A stretch of DNA of 64,000 nucleotides. Origin: Anoplopoma fimbria (taxonomy: Eukaryota; Chordata; Actinopteri; Perciformes; Anoplopomatidae). The stretch is from NCBI RefSeq assembly GCF_027596085.1, contig NC_072465.1:16508207-16572206 (forward strand). Direction: 5' to 3'. Made by a program: the position numbers and the translations under genes. The notes under the pieces are model-generated. The model searched no databases. It worked only from the letters and a program-made list of their open reading frames with translations, and was not told the origin of the DNA. Below, one piece after another: positions 36,936 through 48,821 of the stretch; within the stretch, counting starts at the first letter, position 1; each line of letters starts with the position of its first letter.

Positions 36936-39900
36936 TCATTTTCGCTCGTTAGACCGGGAACGACTGTAAAATGGAGGGGGGGAAAAAATTAGTAAAAATT
37001 AGTAAGTGCAAAATACTCCAGCCCTTTTGAAGTATGATAATCAATAATACTTAAACTTGCCTCCTTGACCGTGAGATGGATCTTGGGCACTTCTTGTCCC
37101 TGGAGAGAGATCGTTGTCTGCCTCTGTCTCTTGAAAGAGACCTGGTGAAGCACACCAAAAAAAAAAACCATTTCACATGAATTTTATCATTACTTTTTGA
37201 CAAACACATAGTTTAAATAAAAACCGTTGTTAAAAGCTTACCTGCTGCGACTGCGGCTCCTCCTCCTATAGTGTACGTCAAGTTAAAAAATGAAGCAAAA
37301 AAATAAAATTAGGAACTTTTTTTGCCCTCCTATCGCTAATGAAACCTTTGGTATTCTTGATCCTTAGAGACATGGATAACACGTGGAAACCTGGTTACAC
37401 GTAGTGTATGTTAATAGAAGGACCATCTGCATCCATGAACTGCATCAAGATCAATTCATTTAGAGGAAACTTTGTCCAATGAGCACCAATCATGGAGCCA
37501 GATTTCAGAATATAGAACAAACTCAAGGGTCGACATTAAGGCTTACCTTGTACACACACACACACACATACACACACACACAACTACATTAGGTTACAAG
37601 TTAAATAATCACAAATGGGGGGGTGGGGGTCATCTGTCTGTCTTTAAGCAGAAATAAATTGTAAATTGTTCTACACCGTGGATCTGATCAGAAACAGAGA
37701 CCTTGATTGTGAATACTTTCAGCTCAAGAAAATTGGATACAAGACATATTGTGAACAACCTTATTGTGATTGTGGCATCAAAACCACAAGTTACTTACAT
37801 GCGTTGGCTCTAATGATGGCTGCAAAACAACTTTAAAACCAATGACATTTTAAACGCTATTTTAAATTATGAAACCGGGGCACTAGGTGACTATATAACT
37901 TCAACTGGAAAGGGGAGGAACATTAAAGCTACAAAAACAATCACCCAAAATGACTTAATGTCGAACCATGAAAATGCCCTCGCCAGCCCAATTATATGGC
38001 GAACATCAGATAAATGTAGTTCATTTTTGCAAATAAAAATAGAATCCTGAAGGCAAAGTTCCTAGACCACAACTTTGATCTGTAGATTTGTGCAGCTCTG
38101 CACTTGCTCTGAAATACTTAACTGCTGAGTGAAAAACTGTCAAGCACCTTTGAAAAGCTAGATTAAGCATTAAAAACTACAAAGAGCAGGATAAAAGCAA
38201 CTTACTATTTTGGGGGATTTGGACAAGATAGAAATGACGCAAGGAAGCCAGACTGATGGTGAGGGAAGTCGAATTGCAGAGAGGATTTGCCACATGATGC
38301 AAATGTTGGCGATATGAAGTTGCTTGGTGGCTGGTTGGAAGGGGTAGTTGTAGATTTTTCCTGCCTTTTTGAGGGGGGAGGATGGGAAGGGATGATAGCC
38401 ATGGGCTGTTCCCGTTGATACAGTAGTTGTGTGGAGACTAGAGAGTGTAAAGACGCTGATTGGTTGATAATGTGAAGTGGGCCGCTGTCGATTGGATTAA
38501 GGTTGGAGGAAGAGGAGGAGGATGTTGCGAACTGCATGCTCAGGAACCAAAAGGTTGGTGGAACCTGACGACTGGCGGTGCGCCTTGGTCATGTGACAAC
38601 ACCAGCCAAGCTGATTGGGGCTCCCTGGTCAGCAGTCACATGATGCTGAAAGAAGACTAGTTGACTGACTCAGATGGTGAGAAGCGTGGTGGTGACTCTG
38701 CAACGGGGTTCAGTTTTATTAATAGATGGCAACTGAACTCAGAAAGAAAACAAAATGTACACCTGCAGAATGTAATTCTAGAAATTACCTATAAAAATGT
38801 TGGGTGGATTATGAAGTGCAAACTGTGCCTCTTAAAATGTCCCCGTAAAGCAATAGTACACTATTAGAGTTTGGTCTTTCAAAAAGACATACCATTATAA
38901 AAGATCCTAAATAGTCATGTGCTGACATAATCTCACACTTAGATAAAAAAAAATACCCCTGGAAACAATGAAACTATGCTGAAAGCTTTTTTCAAAGTTT
39001 CACTCTGGTTAAAGTAGATTTAGATTTTTAAAAAACACAAAAGGGAGTGACATCAATATATCAAATCCTGAAGCAGCCGGATACACAGATTATCTATGGA
39101 TGAACTTATTTTGTATGTTGGCTAATAATCATTTTCATTTTACTTATTTTATTGATTTAGAGCACTCAAGAGTGATATTTAAAATGATGGCCATAGTTAT
39201 GAGAAAGTTCCTCTTGCTTCATTTTGACTTGGTCTGATTATTTGTCACTGTGGGAGGTTGTCAGAATTAAACGAATGTTTTGCCAGTCTAACTCATATTT
39301 TGATGAAGTAAAAAATAAAGCTTACAGTGTGTGGCGAATATAAATATGCTTTGTGATTTTTTTCTTGAAACAATAAAAAAAAAAAAACAGTGCCAGTGAA
39401 AATATAAATAAAAACAGTAAAAATAATTGTTAAGTAGGAAAAACATACCTGCGTCGGACAGGAGGACTACGTCGCCTTATATCATCGCGAGGGCGTCTTC
39501 CCCAGGATGGAGGATGGCCACGGCTCCTTGAGCGCTTTTCCCCATTGGATAACTCGACACGCACCCGACAGCCACACATGTGTCTAAACAAAAGTCATCA
39601 CATGAGTGGGTAAGCGCAAAACATGCATTAAAAAAAGGAACACTTCTTTAAAAAATAAGATGCGTTACCTTCCATCCAGTTCTTTCACAGCATCATTTGC
39701 ATCTCTGGGATCTTCAAACTCTACAAAAGCAAAGCCTGGGGGATTCCTGGCAACCCACACACTTCTTAAAGGACCATAGTACCCAAATGCGCTTTCCAAC
39801 TCAGTTTTGTTTCCATTGTTTCCTAGATTCCCAACATAAACCTTGCAGTCAAGGGGAAATTGGTCACTTTGACCTAAAAGAAAGAGAAATACAAACATGG

Positions 39901-40733
39901 AGGGATAAGTTGATTATCATCCTTTTAAGACTTGAAAGATGAATGTACACAGCCTTTAAGTGTCACTCAAAACTTTGAATAATGAAATTCTAAACCAGAA
40001 TGACCTGCATGACCAACATTTACCTTTTTTATAATAGTTCATAGTAATTACATACATTTTTTACAATTTAGTTTGTCTCTTCAACTAGGATTGAATGTTG
40101 TGAAAGGCATTTGAATGCCGATGTCCTGAAATTTTGTTTCATTATGAAAACACTGTATAGGGTTTTTTGATTATCTTTGCATTGAGAATGCTTGTATTTG
40201 TAAAACCCATCCTAATTTAGAATATGGGAGAGTTTTAGTGTTCAGTTCATGGAGAAATCAAGTGTAACAAATATACATTACTTTGCAGAAAAAGCTAACT
40301 GACAAATTACCAAACCGACTGAAGGCAATTTTCAACACTTGCATGATACTAGTCTTAAATTTCTTGAATAATTTGTAGATTTCAGTGAATATTATACATC
40401 TCACAAATGGGGGGAATTGGCAACTGCCACCAGTCAAATGCTGGTGATATATTTTAGACACAGAATGATTCACTATTGAGAGGCTTGTGATTTGCATTTA
40501 TCTAAAACGCCCCAATGCTGTGGATTCCACTAGTATTGCAAGGTTCCCCAGTGTTTCAAGCAGAAAATGCCATATACACTTAATAGATTTCATCCAGCAG
40601 AGTTCAGTTAGTGAATTGTTGGTTTAACAGAGTATGTTAGATCCAGGTGTCTAGTCCTGGAGGAAACACCCTGCATTGGTTTGAGCAAATAGTGAAGTCT
40701 GGAACATCAAGTAACAAATAATAACTTACTCAT
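36936..40733 (-). CDS. srsf3: Serine/arginine-rich splicing factor 3
   Basis: Coding exons (minus strand): 40733-40730, 39873-39669, 39583-39449, 37265-37242, 37141-37061, 36963-36936; 158 residues (human SRSF3: 164). SRSF3 is a nuclear SR protein acting in splicing, polyadenylation-site choice and mRNA export. The RRM begins at [13 protein letters not shown] (RNP2) and includes GFAFVEFE (RNP1), VARNPPG and [17 protein letters not shown]. The short RS region ends in the characteristic [13 protein letters not shown]. The first coding exon contributes only ATG-A, before a GTAAGT donor; its product starts [11 protein letters not shown], unlike the mammalian MHRDSCPLDC, so the start is less certain than the rest. 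The intron after 37061 uses a GC donor (AG|GCAAGT). The 2.2-kb intron between 39449 and 37265 contains the poison exon described separately. Fish carry two srsf3 copies; I cannot say which this is. Confidence 0.93.
37554..37582. repeat. (CA)n microsatellite
   Basis: A run of CA units with one TA interruption, in the srsf3 intron. Confidence 0.9.
37799..37819 (-). other. Candidate 21-nt micro-exon in the srsf3 intron
   Basis: On the minus strand a pyrimidine-containing acceptor (AAGTTGTTTTGCAG) and a strong donor (GTAAGTAA) are only 21 nt apart. Joined in phase 2 to the exon ending at 39449 it would read Ser-His-His and then TAG. It may be a second decay-inducing micro-exon or two chance splice signals. 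Confidence 0.25.
38206..38645 (-). other. srsf3: Probable srsf3 poison cassette exon
   Basis: Inside the large srsf3 intron, the minus strand shows a strong acceptor (CTAGTCTTCTTTCAG before 38645) and a GTAAGT donor after 38206, bounding 440 nt. Spliced after the exon ending at 39449 (phase 2), it gives Ser-Ile-Met and then TGA at 38638-38636, a premature stop subject to nonsense-mediated decay. SRSF3 in mammals autoregulates through a cassette exon of about 456 nt at the same place, so position, size and effect agree. The exon is rich in C, A and U, with many CAAC and TCATC-type motifs of the kind SRSF3 binds. I did not align it to the mammalian exon. Confidence 0.75.
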
Positions 40734-41447
40734 TTCACCAGATTAAAATATCTTCTTATTACAATCAGATGTGCCTGGAATGAAAAAGAAAGTCAGAAGT
40801 GATCAGAGCCCCAACACCTCATACAACACATGTCCAACACTTTGAATGTAACCAGCTCACGTTCTGCATGGTCGACGTTATTTTTATACTTATAACATTT
40901 TATACAGAAAAACTCTGTTCAGTTCAATGTATTAACACTCCTGGTCGACATGGCAATTAAACCCAAACATTACCACTAAACAAACACACGTAAAGCCTTC
41001 ATTAAACGCTCTACAGTCTCGTTCTACGTAAATGCTAACGTTGACTGCACATTAGCATGCTAACGCTAGCTAGCAACCCACGGTACACGTTAGCTTGTGC
41101 GTCACAGCGCACCGGGTACCGTGGTCGCTCAGACTGTCCTTTAATCATCTTTGTAAGCTTACGAAGCAGCCTGCCTTACTGGCACATTCACTCCCGTAAA
41201 CAGCCCGGTTGTTTCGTGTCGAGCTCGGTTAACGCTAGCAGTCACCGAGCATGCATGTTTGCCAGGATCCCCAACCCCCGCGTATATTTACGCTAGTTAG
41301 CATTAGCATTAGCACGTTTAGCACAACCACGACGACGGTGAGAGGCTACGTACACCAACTGTTGAGCCAACCGGCACGCTAACCGACCGTATAACATGTA
41401 CACCGAGGGGACAATGCAGATCGTTATGTTTAAGACCCGTATCTCAC

Positions 41448-41590
41448 CTTTAAGTATCTGCAGTTCAATAAAAAAAAAATGTTAGCAGCAGACAACACGC
41501 CGTCCGGTTCAACTGCTAGCTTCACTCATTGTGTCGGCAGACACCGCCCATGCGTACATATAGACCTGCACGTCACTTCCGGTTTGAGAC
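41448..41590 (-). promoter_or_regulatory. srsf3: srsf3 promoter and untranslated first exon (inferred)
   Basis: A GTGAGA donor at 41447 on the minus strand suits an untranslated exon 1 feeding the acceptor at 40775 before the start-codon exon. Just upstream, the minus strand reads CCGGAAGTGACG (41571-41582), a composite ETS plus CRE-like site common in TATA-less housekeeping promoters. The exact start site is not visible. Confidence 0.5.
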
Positions 41591-41654
41591 ATGGAGAGAC
41601 TAACGTGGAAATGAAATGTATCAACTGTAGTTCAGGGGTCAACCTATTAAGTTA

Positions 41655-41657
<3 letters not shown>

Positions 41658-41725
<68 letters not shown>
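41658..41725. repeat. (TG)n microsatellite
   Basis: About 34 uninterrupted TG units. It underlies spurious Cys-Val open frames. Confidence 0.97.
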
Positions 41726-41730
<5 letters not shown>

Positions 41731-42032
41731 AACAGAGACACTGGTGTTTCCGAGGTGGTATTTATAAGAGGATGTCAGATGGTGGAGGGGTGACAGAAAG
41801 TACAATGCAGATAAACAGGATCCACAAAATCATCAAGACTTTGTGAAATATTGTTTTCTACTTCAAGCTGGGTGAATGTACAACTGTTGCGTTCGTAGTA
41901 AGAAGTCGTGGTTCAAAAAGAAAACAATGAGTTGAGTCAGAATTGGTCATAGTTACAATAGTATTAACTTGAATAGTAAACTATGTGTCATAGGGAGACT
42001 TACCTACTATTGGTGCAATAAAACTATTGGTT

Positions 42033-42265
42033 TGTTGCACTTATTGTATTCGTATTAGTTTGTTGCACTTATTGTATTCGTATTAGTTTGTTTCTGCACT
42101 ATACTTTTGCTCTGGTTTATGCCTTTAGATGCTTGTTTAAGAAAGAAGATGCACTTATGACTTCTGGTGACTAGTAGATCTCTTGAATACCTATGTTGAA
42201 TACACTTATTGTAAGTCGCTTTGGATAAAAGCGTCTGCTAAATGAATGTAATGTAATGTAATGTA
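42033..42265 (+). repeat. SINE-like dispersed repeat with (AATGT)n tail
   Basis: The 66-bp block at 42179-42244 contains AGTCGCTTTGGATAAAAGCG, a sequence spread through teleost genomes and resembling the conserved part of V-SINE/AFC-type elements. It is followed by AATGT units. Just upstream, a 26-bp unit (TTGCACTTATTGTATTCGTA plus neighbours) is tandemly repeated at 42033-42085. A second copy of the 66-bp block lies inverted at 50802-50867. Confidence 0.6.
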
Positions 42266-42531
42266 CTAGTCTTTATAATCAGTGCAAATAAAACGAGACA
42301 ATAGTGCACGTCCTCATTTCATGCAGTGAGTATGAAGAGGAGAGAAGGGCTAGAATAGGATAACAGTGGATGGTTATACCCAGAAGGGGGCAGGGACGCA
42401 ATTTAAATGATATAAACTTCAGGAAGATCCTAAAAAAGAAGAAGAAGAAGATCCGGGTTGTGAGCACAAAATATGAAGTTGTCCGTCTCTGCCGCTCCGC
42501 CGGGGACAGCTCAAATTTACAGAGCAGAAAA

Positions 42532-45500
42532 ATGACAAACTTTTGTGCTGCTGTTGGATGCTCGCATGAAATAAATGCCAAAACCAAGGAGGAGTCAATA
42601 ACATTTCACAGGTGAGAATTTCCCCTGCAATAATTATTTTTCTTTTTTTATTAATTGCAATAAGTAAAATAATCCCTGGTGCACACTATAGGATTTTGAA
42701 ATAGTAAGATATTTTAACGTGGATACCACATACTTGGCATTTATACTGTATGATTTGGCAGCAGAAGCTGATAACATATAAAGTGAGTTGGGTGGTTTTA
42801 ACCTATGAGTTATTGAGTTTAATAACAATTAATTATTCATACTGTGTCAGAAACAAATCCATGTGCAATAACCCGGTACCTTTTCATTTCTAAATTATAT
42901 TCATATCCCAACTACCTCATGTGCATAAGGTATCCTGAGGCAACTTTCCATATTTATTCAAGCATCCTTGCACTCTGCATCATTGCACTTATTTATTATT
43001 TATTATCTCAATTGCATTGTGGTTGTGTTTTATGTTCAAATATGTACTTTTTATTTTTATATTTATGTGTACATAGTAGGTAAATGTTTATCCTGACAGT
43101 TTTCTTCTTGATCTCCTTGATTTTTGTGTATTTGTCTACTTCTGTGTCTACAAATTCCTGGAAAATTCCTTGTATGCATCAGCATACATTGCCAATAAAT
43201 CTGATTCTTATTCTGATTAGGTAGACCTAAATTATTGGTTCACAACAGTTTCATTCAGTATCTTTTCAAAATAACTTTTTTTGTGTATATGTTCCCAAAA
43301 GATAAGGTTAAAAGACAGGCTTGGACAGTAGCACTGAGGAGAAAGGACTTTGAGCCAAATGACCACTCGGTTGTTTGCAGCCGTCATTTCAAGTCAGCAG
43401 ACTTCGACAGAACTAGACAGACAAAGTGAGTGTAATTGAATAACAGCTTCTGCTAGCTCTGTATCCAGTAAAACCCACTTTACACATAAATTAGCTGGGT
43501 CCCTTAAACATACCAGCTACCACATAGTTAATTGTGATTTTTGAAATAATGAACGGTTTGACTTAGATTTAACTGTATGCTCTGAATAAAACGTTCGCTA
43601 GCTAGCATTTGCGTTATTCTGGAGTGGCCCTTTTATTATAGACAGCTAGCAGCCAACATTGATATCTTGATGATTGTTGTAACATTTAATCAAAATCTTA
43701 TATTTACAGATTATTGAAAACTCAAAGGCGAATGGGGATGTTTACACTAAAGACTGCTTCACCAAGACCTTAAGAGGAGTCAAGAAGCTGAGGCAGGAAG
43801 CTGTGACAACCTTGTTTGTGATGTCCAATGCCAAGGCTGGCCTGAGGAAAGCCATCAGAACAAGGTACACAGGATTTACTAGCGGGTGGCAAACAACTTG
43901 CTGGTGCAAAACCGACAGCTACTGTACAAGAGTGTGTAACATTATATAATGTCACTGAATTTATTATATTCTGCTTACCAACACTGTGTCATTTAAAAGG
44001 GTAAAGAGAGCATCCTGCTTTCTTCTACAACTGCTCCCTCACCATTTAATTTTCTCGTTCTCTATGTATGTTGTTTTGAGTCTCTCTCACCTGCCAGTAG
44101 ACATGTTTACTTGTCACTGAAATGTTTTGTCTGTCACTTTTGCCATATATCAGTACAGCCTTAAAATAATATACAAAGAGTTAGTGATACCTGCCAGACA
44201 AATAATAATAATTATAATTATAATAATCATGACAAAAATATTCATCATGATACAGCATCTGACATGGTTGCAGGTGAGCTGATTTTTCTACCTGCCACAT
44301 CCAACATTTTTCTTGCTAAGTAAACTATCTGATTAATTGCTGAACCCTATCATCTAATTTAACCAAAGTTATGTGTCTGTTGCTGTTTTCCAGTCACGCA
44401 GATTTTGTTCCCTGTGGACAGGATGCACCTGAAAAGGACCTAGGCTCCAAATCAAGGTAATCCTAATTGTCATGTTTGCAGAGCTTTAACAGGGCTGTAC
44501 TTCAAGAAAGTTACTACTCAAATTACATCAAAAAACATCTTTCTATTTTTACTCTCCACTTGAAGAATAGTAGAGACAAGTTTGCCATGTGCAGATCATG
44601 ATTACATCCAAAGATCCCTGCCATTGGAGGAGCAGCTTCAAGAGGCCCGAAAGACAATCGCATGCCAAGAAGAGCTTGTGAAACTAAAGAAGAACCAGTT
44701 ATTTCTCGAACGCTTCCAATGTTATGACAAGTTAATTATGTTCATGGCTGTTTTTATGGCTTTGCAGCCTACAGCTGAAAGCATGTTAGGATGGGGTCAT
44801 TCACAAGCAGATCAACACATTGTGAGAATGGGATTTAAAGAGCAAAGCCTACCTCTCATAGACCATTTTTTTCTATTTCTGTGTCATTTGAGGCAGGGTT
44901 TGTTAGTGCAGGACCTGGCAACTCGTTTCAATTTATCACAGACAACTGTCAGCAGAATTTGCATCACTTGGACAAACTTTCTCTATTACATGTTAGGATC
45001 TATCCTTGCGTGGCCTTCACGAGAAAAAGTAAATTAACCTATGCCTCCTTTCAAAAATACTTTTCCGCGTACAAGAGTAATATTAGATTGTACAGAATAA
45101 CATGTTAAAAGGGCCACTTTAAAAGTACTCAATTCAGAAACCTACCCCCATTACAAAGGAACAATCACACTGAAGTCCTTAGTGGGTATAAGCCCATATG
45201 GTGAACTTACTTTCGTCAGTGACTTATATATAGGGGTCAATATCAGATAAAGAAATCACACAGTCGTCGGGATCCTCTCTTTGTTAGAACAAAGACTTCC
45301 TTATTAGTGACCTTTTGTCCTCCATAAATGTCAGTCTTGTAACACCACCATTCTCAAAGTCTAATAGACAGTTTACCCCAGAGGAGCTGTTGCAGACACA
45401 AGACATTGCTAGCTTTAGGATTCATGTTGAACGGGCCATTATAAGAATTAAAAAGTACAACATTTTTGATAGAACATTGCCCATGACCACTTTAAGGTCT

Positions 45501-45560
45501 ATAAACCAAGTCTGGAAGGTGTGTGCCATCCTCACAACTTTTCAAGGACCATTATTCTGA
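42532..45560 (+). pseudogene. Degenerate THAP-domain DDE transposase gene (DDE_Tnp_4 type)
   Basis: The first exon (42532-42611) encodes the N-terminal half of a THAP zinc finger (MTNFCAAVGCSHE...TFHR) with a clean GTGAGA donor. The second half (FPKDKVKRQAWT...VVCSRHFKSADF) is at about 43293-43425, where the acceptor seems mutated. A small exon lies at about 44393-44457. The main exon from about 44568 holds a coiled-coil-like stretch and a helix-turn-helix (DLATRFNLSQTTVSRICITW). The DDE part follows at 45030-45560 in several frames, with DCTE, SGYKP, ISDKE-like and AFRIHVERAI-type motifs interrupted by frameshifts and stops. Several breaks make it non-functional. This domain order marks a THAP-carrying DNA transposon distantly related to PIF/Harbinger. 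Confidence 0.8.
42950..43220 (+). repeat. LINE-like 3' tail inside the THAP element
   Basis: The stretch ends CCAATAAATCTGATTCTTATTCTGATT, and its upstream part includes TTGCACT and CATTGTGGTTGTG blocks. A tail of CAATAAA followed by TTCTGAT-type repeats is typical of L2-like non-LTR retrotransposons in fish. It interrupts the first intron of the THAP transposase. Family assignment is tentative. Confidence 0.45.
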
Positions 45561-45762
45561 ACCTTAATGCACACAAAACTGCCTTGTCTTCGCGACATGC
45601 ATTAGCTACTGTAATGCTATGTTTATTTCTTGCGACCATGTTCAGGCAATTACAGGCTACCAAAATACTTTTGAGGCGTCTTGTATAAAAGCATCTACCA
45701 TGTAAATGATTTAAAAATAAAACTGCAACTTGGGAAAAGTTAAGACCTGCCTTTGTTATATA

Positions 45763-46350
45763 CCGTATTTTCCGCACTATAAGGCGCACTTAAAAGCCTT
45801 TAATTTTCTCAAAAAACGACAGTGCGCCTTATAATCCGGAGCGCCTTATATATGGATTAATTCTGGTTGTGCTTACTGACCTCGAAGCGATTTTGTGTGG
45901 TACACGGCGCTCTGTCAAAATGTTTTAGTACGACTTTGGTAAACTACAAAGCCGCACCGCTTGCAGCATTACGGCTACCGTAGTCAGGAGCGTCGCGGAG
46001 TAATACATACTGTGCTTCACCATAATATTACAGTGTGTGTGTATAAGGACCCCAACATGGCTCCTGTCAAGAGACACGCTTACGACGCGGACTTCAAACT
46101 GTTCAGACTGTTTTTTTACGTGTTACAACTGAACAGGGTTGGGAGTTATTGTGAATACGCTCATTAACGTTTGAACAATGTTGAGAGTTATTGTGAACAC
46201 GTTTAATAAAGTTTGACTGACTGACTGTTTTGTTTCGCTTAATGCGCCTTATAGTCCGGTGCGCCTTATATATGAAAAAATATCGAAAATAGACCATTCA
46301 TTGACAGTGCGCCTTATAATCCAGTGCACCCTATAGTGCGGAAAATACGG
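45763..46350. mobile_element. Non-autonomous pogo-like (Tc1/mariner superfamily) element
   Basis: The 588-bp element starts CCGTATTTTCCGCACTATA and ends with the inverse TATAGTGCGGAAAATACGG, flanked by TA on both sides. GCGCCTTATA boxes recur in both subterminal regions. Internally a frame starts at about 46057 with MAPVKRHAYDADFKL, the opening of the Brinker-type DNA-binding domain found in POGK-like and related pogo transposases, and stops soon after. The catalytic core is deleted, so this is an internal-deletion derivative that would depend on a full-length partner. Confidence 0.8.
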
Positions 46351-48821
46351 TAAGTTAAAAAACTTCCAGAATTAAAACAATCAGAAATGTATCTGAGAAA
46401 GTACAAAGCATCTTTTAACTTCATATAAAATAAGTATTGAACACGTCACCATTTTTCTCAGTAAATATATTTCTGAAGGTGCTATTGACATGAAATATTC
46501 ACCAGATGTCGGTAAAACATGTTTTGCCAAGTGGATGAGCTGATCCCTGTTATGTATACCACAGAAAGCGAGAAAGCTAGGTAACAATGGCTGTATATGG
46601 GACACAACCGACAATTTAGACAATAAATGATAAATCATACTGTCAAGCATGATAATTGTTAGCCAGCTGCTTGTTCGCCATCCTAGGTAAACATCCAGCT
46701 TTGCAGCAGTGACGATTGGCTAACTAGCAATATTACATTACTTTCACCCCTTTTAATCACAGGGCCATCTCTGACATCATGCACTGACAATTTGAGAGTG
46801 CATGACAAAAGAAAATTATTGTTGTCTTGGAATTGGTACAGAAATTATATCACAGCCTCACATCCCGTTGGCTTTCATAATTTAAATGTGGAGCTCAAAT
46901 TAGATTTTGCTCAGCATGGAGACACTGGGTCAAAGACAGGAATGGACGGTCCTCAAGGAGTAATAAGCGGAGCGAGAAGTTTTAAGGGTTTCAAAATATG
47001 TAGAATAATTGATCAAACGTCACTTTTTCTGCGCGCATGAGCATGAGGGTTTAGTGATAGTTTACATTTTGTGCTGGATGCACAAAAAAACAAGCTTTTG
47101 GTTGGACATTTTAGACCTGAGCATAGAAACCATCCTGGATGTGATGCCAAATGGTTTGTATGTAAGTGTGTTTTTCCCCCAGAGAGTGGCAAGCGCAAAG
47201 CATCCAGTCAGGCAACAATGGAAATGCTTGAGTGCAGGAGGGTAATGAGGCAGAAGGACATGAATGAAGAGCGAGGCGTGAGGAGTTAAACAGAGGGATG
47301 GAGATGAGAGAGACCGAGAGAGAGAGGGAACAGGGGAGCTTTGCTTATAGAGAACTGACTTTTGTACCTTTTTAAGGTATCTACCGGAATAACCCAGTAC
47401 CATGTAGTATTACACTCTCCATTCAAATGATACCTGCAATCAAGACATTTGTGCCCAGATCTAGAAAAAAATATACTTTTTGTGTAATTTTGCTCGTAGC
47501 CGTTACAGCAAATGCTCTTCAATATAATGGGATGCGACTACAACAGCAGCTTCAACCCATACAAAGATTATTGCCTGCCTGCACATGTTTTGAACACAGA
47601 GTTTTCCTATTGGGCGGCTAGTTTTCCTAATGTGCTAACAGCGCTAACAGTGCTGACAGAAGGAAGAACCATTTTGTTTGCTGTGATGAGCACTGCATGC
47701 ACATGGTTGACTGCGTCCACTTTTTGGGGGGGAGAATAAAATCCTACTTTGACCAACCAACTGGCTGTTAAGTTAGGACCTAAGGTGTGTGATCACATCC
47801 CCACAAACTGTGCAAATACTCCCACTATCCTCTACTTGGTAGCCAATGGTGGGAGACGTTTTCAGATCCTCTACTTGTGTAAAATTGTGAATAGTACACT
47901 GTGCTACTCCAATACTCAACTACGTGTAAAAGTTAAGCATCAAAACCTTACTTGAGGGAAAAATATTTGCTTCTTAGATTTAGTCGAGTAGACGTATAAA
48001 GTTGCATAAAATGGAGATACTCAAGTAAAGTACAAGAACCTAAAATGTGTACATATGTACAGTACTGGAGTTGACATACTTAGTTACTTATAGTTAACAC
48101 TACTGAGTATGGGGGGGAGGAGCCTTTCACAATTGAGTAACAGTGCTGTATGAGATAAAGCAGCCACCACTCAAACTCATCTAAGTGTCCCTTGTAGCGG
48201 CTCACAATGAATAAATCTCCCAATCTCTGCCAAATGTTGCCACTTTATGTAAATACACCTATTTTGTGTGCTGTGATGAGCACTGCATGTAAATGGTTTA
48301 CTGAGTTCACCTTTTTGTTGTCTGTGATGGGCACTTTGTGTCAATAGTTGGACGCCCTTTTGTTTACTTTGATGGGCACATTGTTTTTTAACCATACCCT
48401 TTGCAAGAACAATGGCAATTTGCATGTACATTTTGACATGCTAATAGGCCCCTGTCTGCAATCACAACAAATACCTCTGTGCAGTTAGCAAATAAAAATA
48501 AGTAGTCTCTATATATACTTACTCCAGTTAGAAGTTTGTTGTGAAATACTCTCAAATATGACTCTTTCTGTCCCATAAGAAACATTTCTTATCAAATGAA
48601 TATTGGTGTTAATTTGTCACATAAGAAAGCCCCTTTTAAGAGTACCTATGACACATATTGGGTTTGTAATGCACTGCATGGTGAAATGTTAAACAGAGTG
48701 TGGTTACACAACATCTTTTTTTAAACATTGAAACTCTACTTGAGTAATTTTCAAGAACAGACAGTTTCTATTGCTGCTGTATGCAAAGCTCTCATTACCA
48801 TTACACTGCAGTCATTTTCTC
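46351..48821. other. Repeat-rich intergenic DNA between transposon remnants
   Basis: No gene is recognised. A 48-bp segment at 47776-47825 duplicates part of the Harbinger remnant at 49280-49327, with about seven differences. Four degenerate copies of a roughly 50-bp unit built around CTGTGATGAGCACTGCATG lie at about 47672-47726, 48254-48300, 48310-48355 and 48357-48390. These suggest decayed pieces of a larger element. A GA-rich tract is at 47295-47330. Confidence 0.45.

Noticed and set aside
47062..47403. 113-codon minus-strand frame
   Set aside because: No domain or conserved motif, low-complexity serine/proline content from a GA-rich tract, and overlapping frames on both strands.
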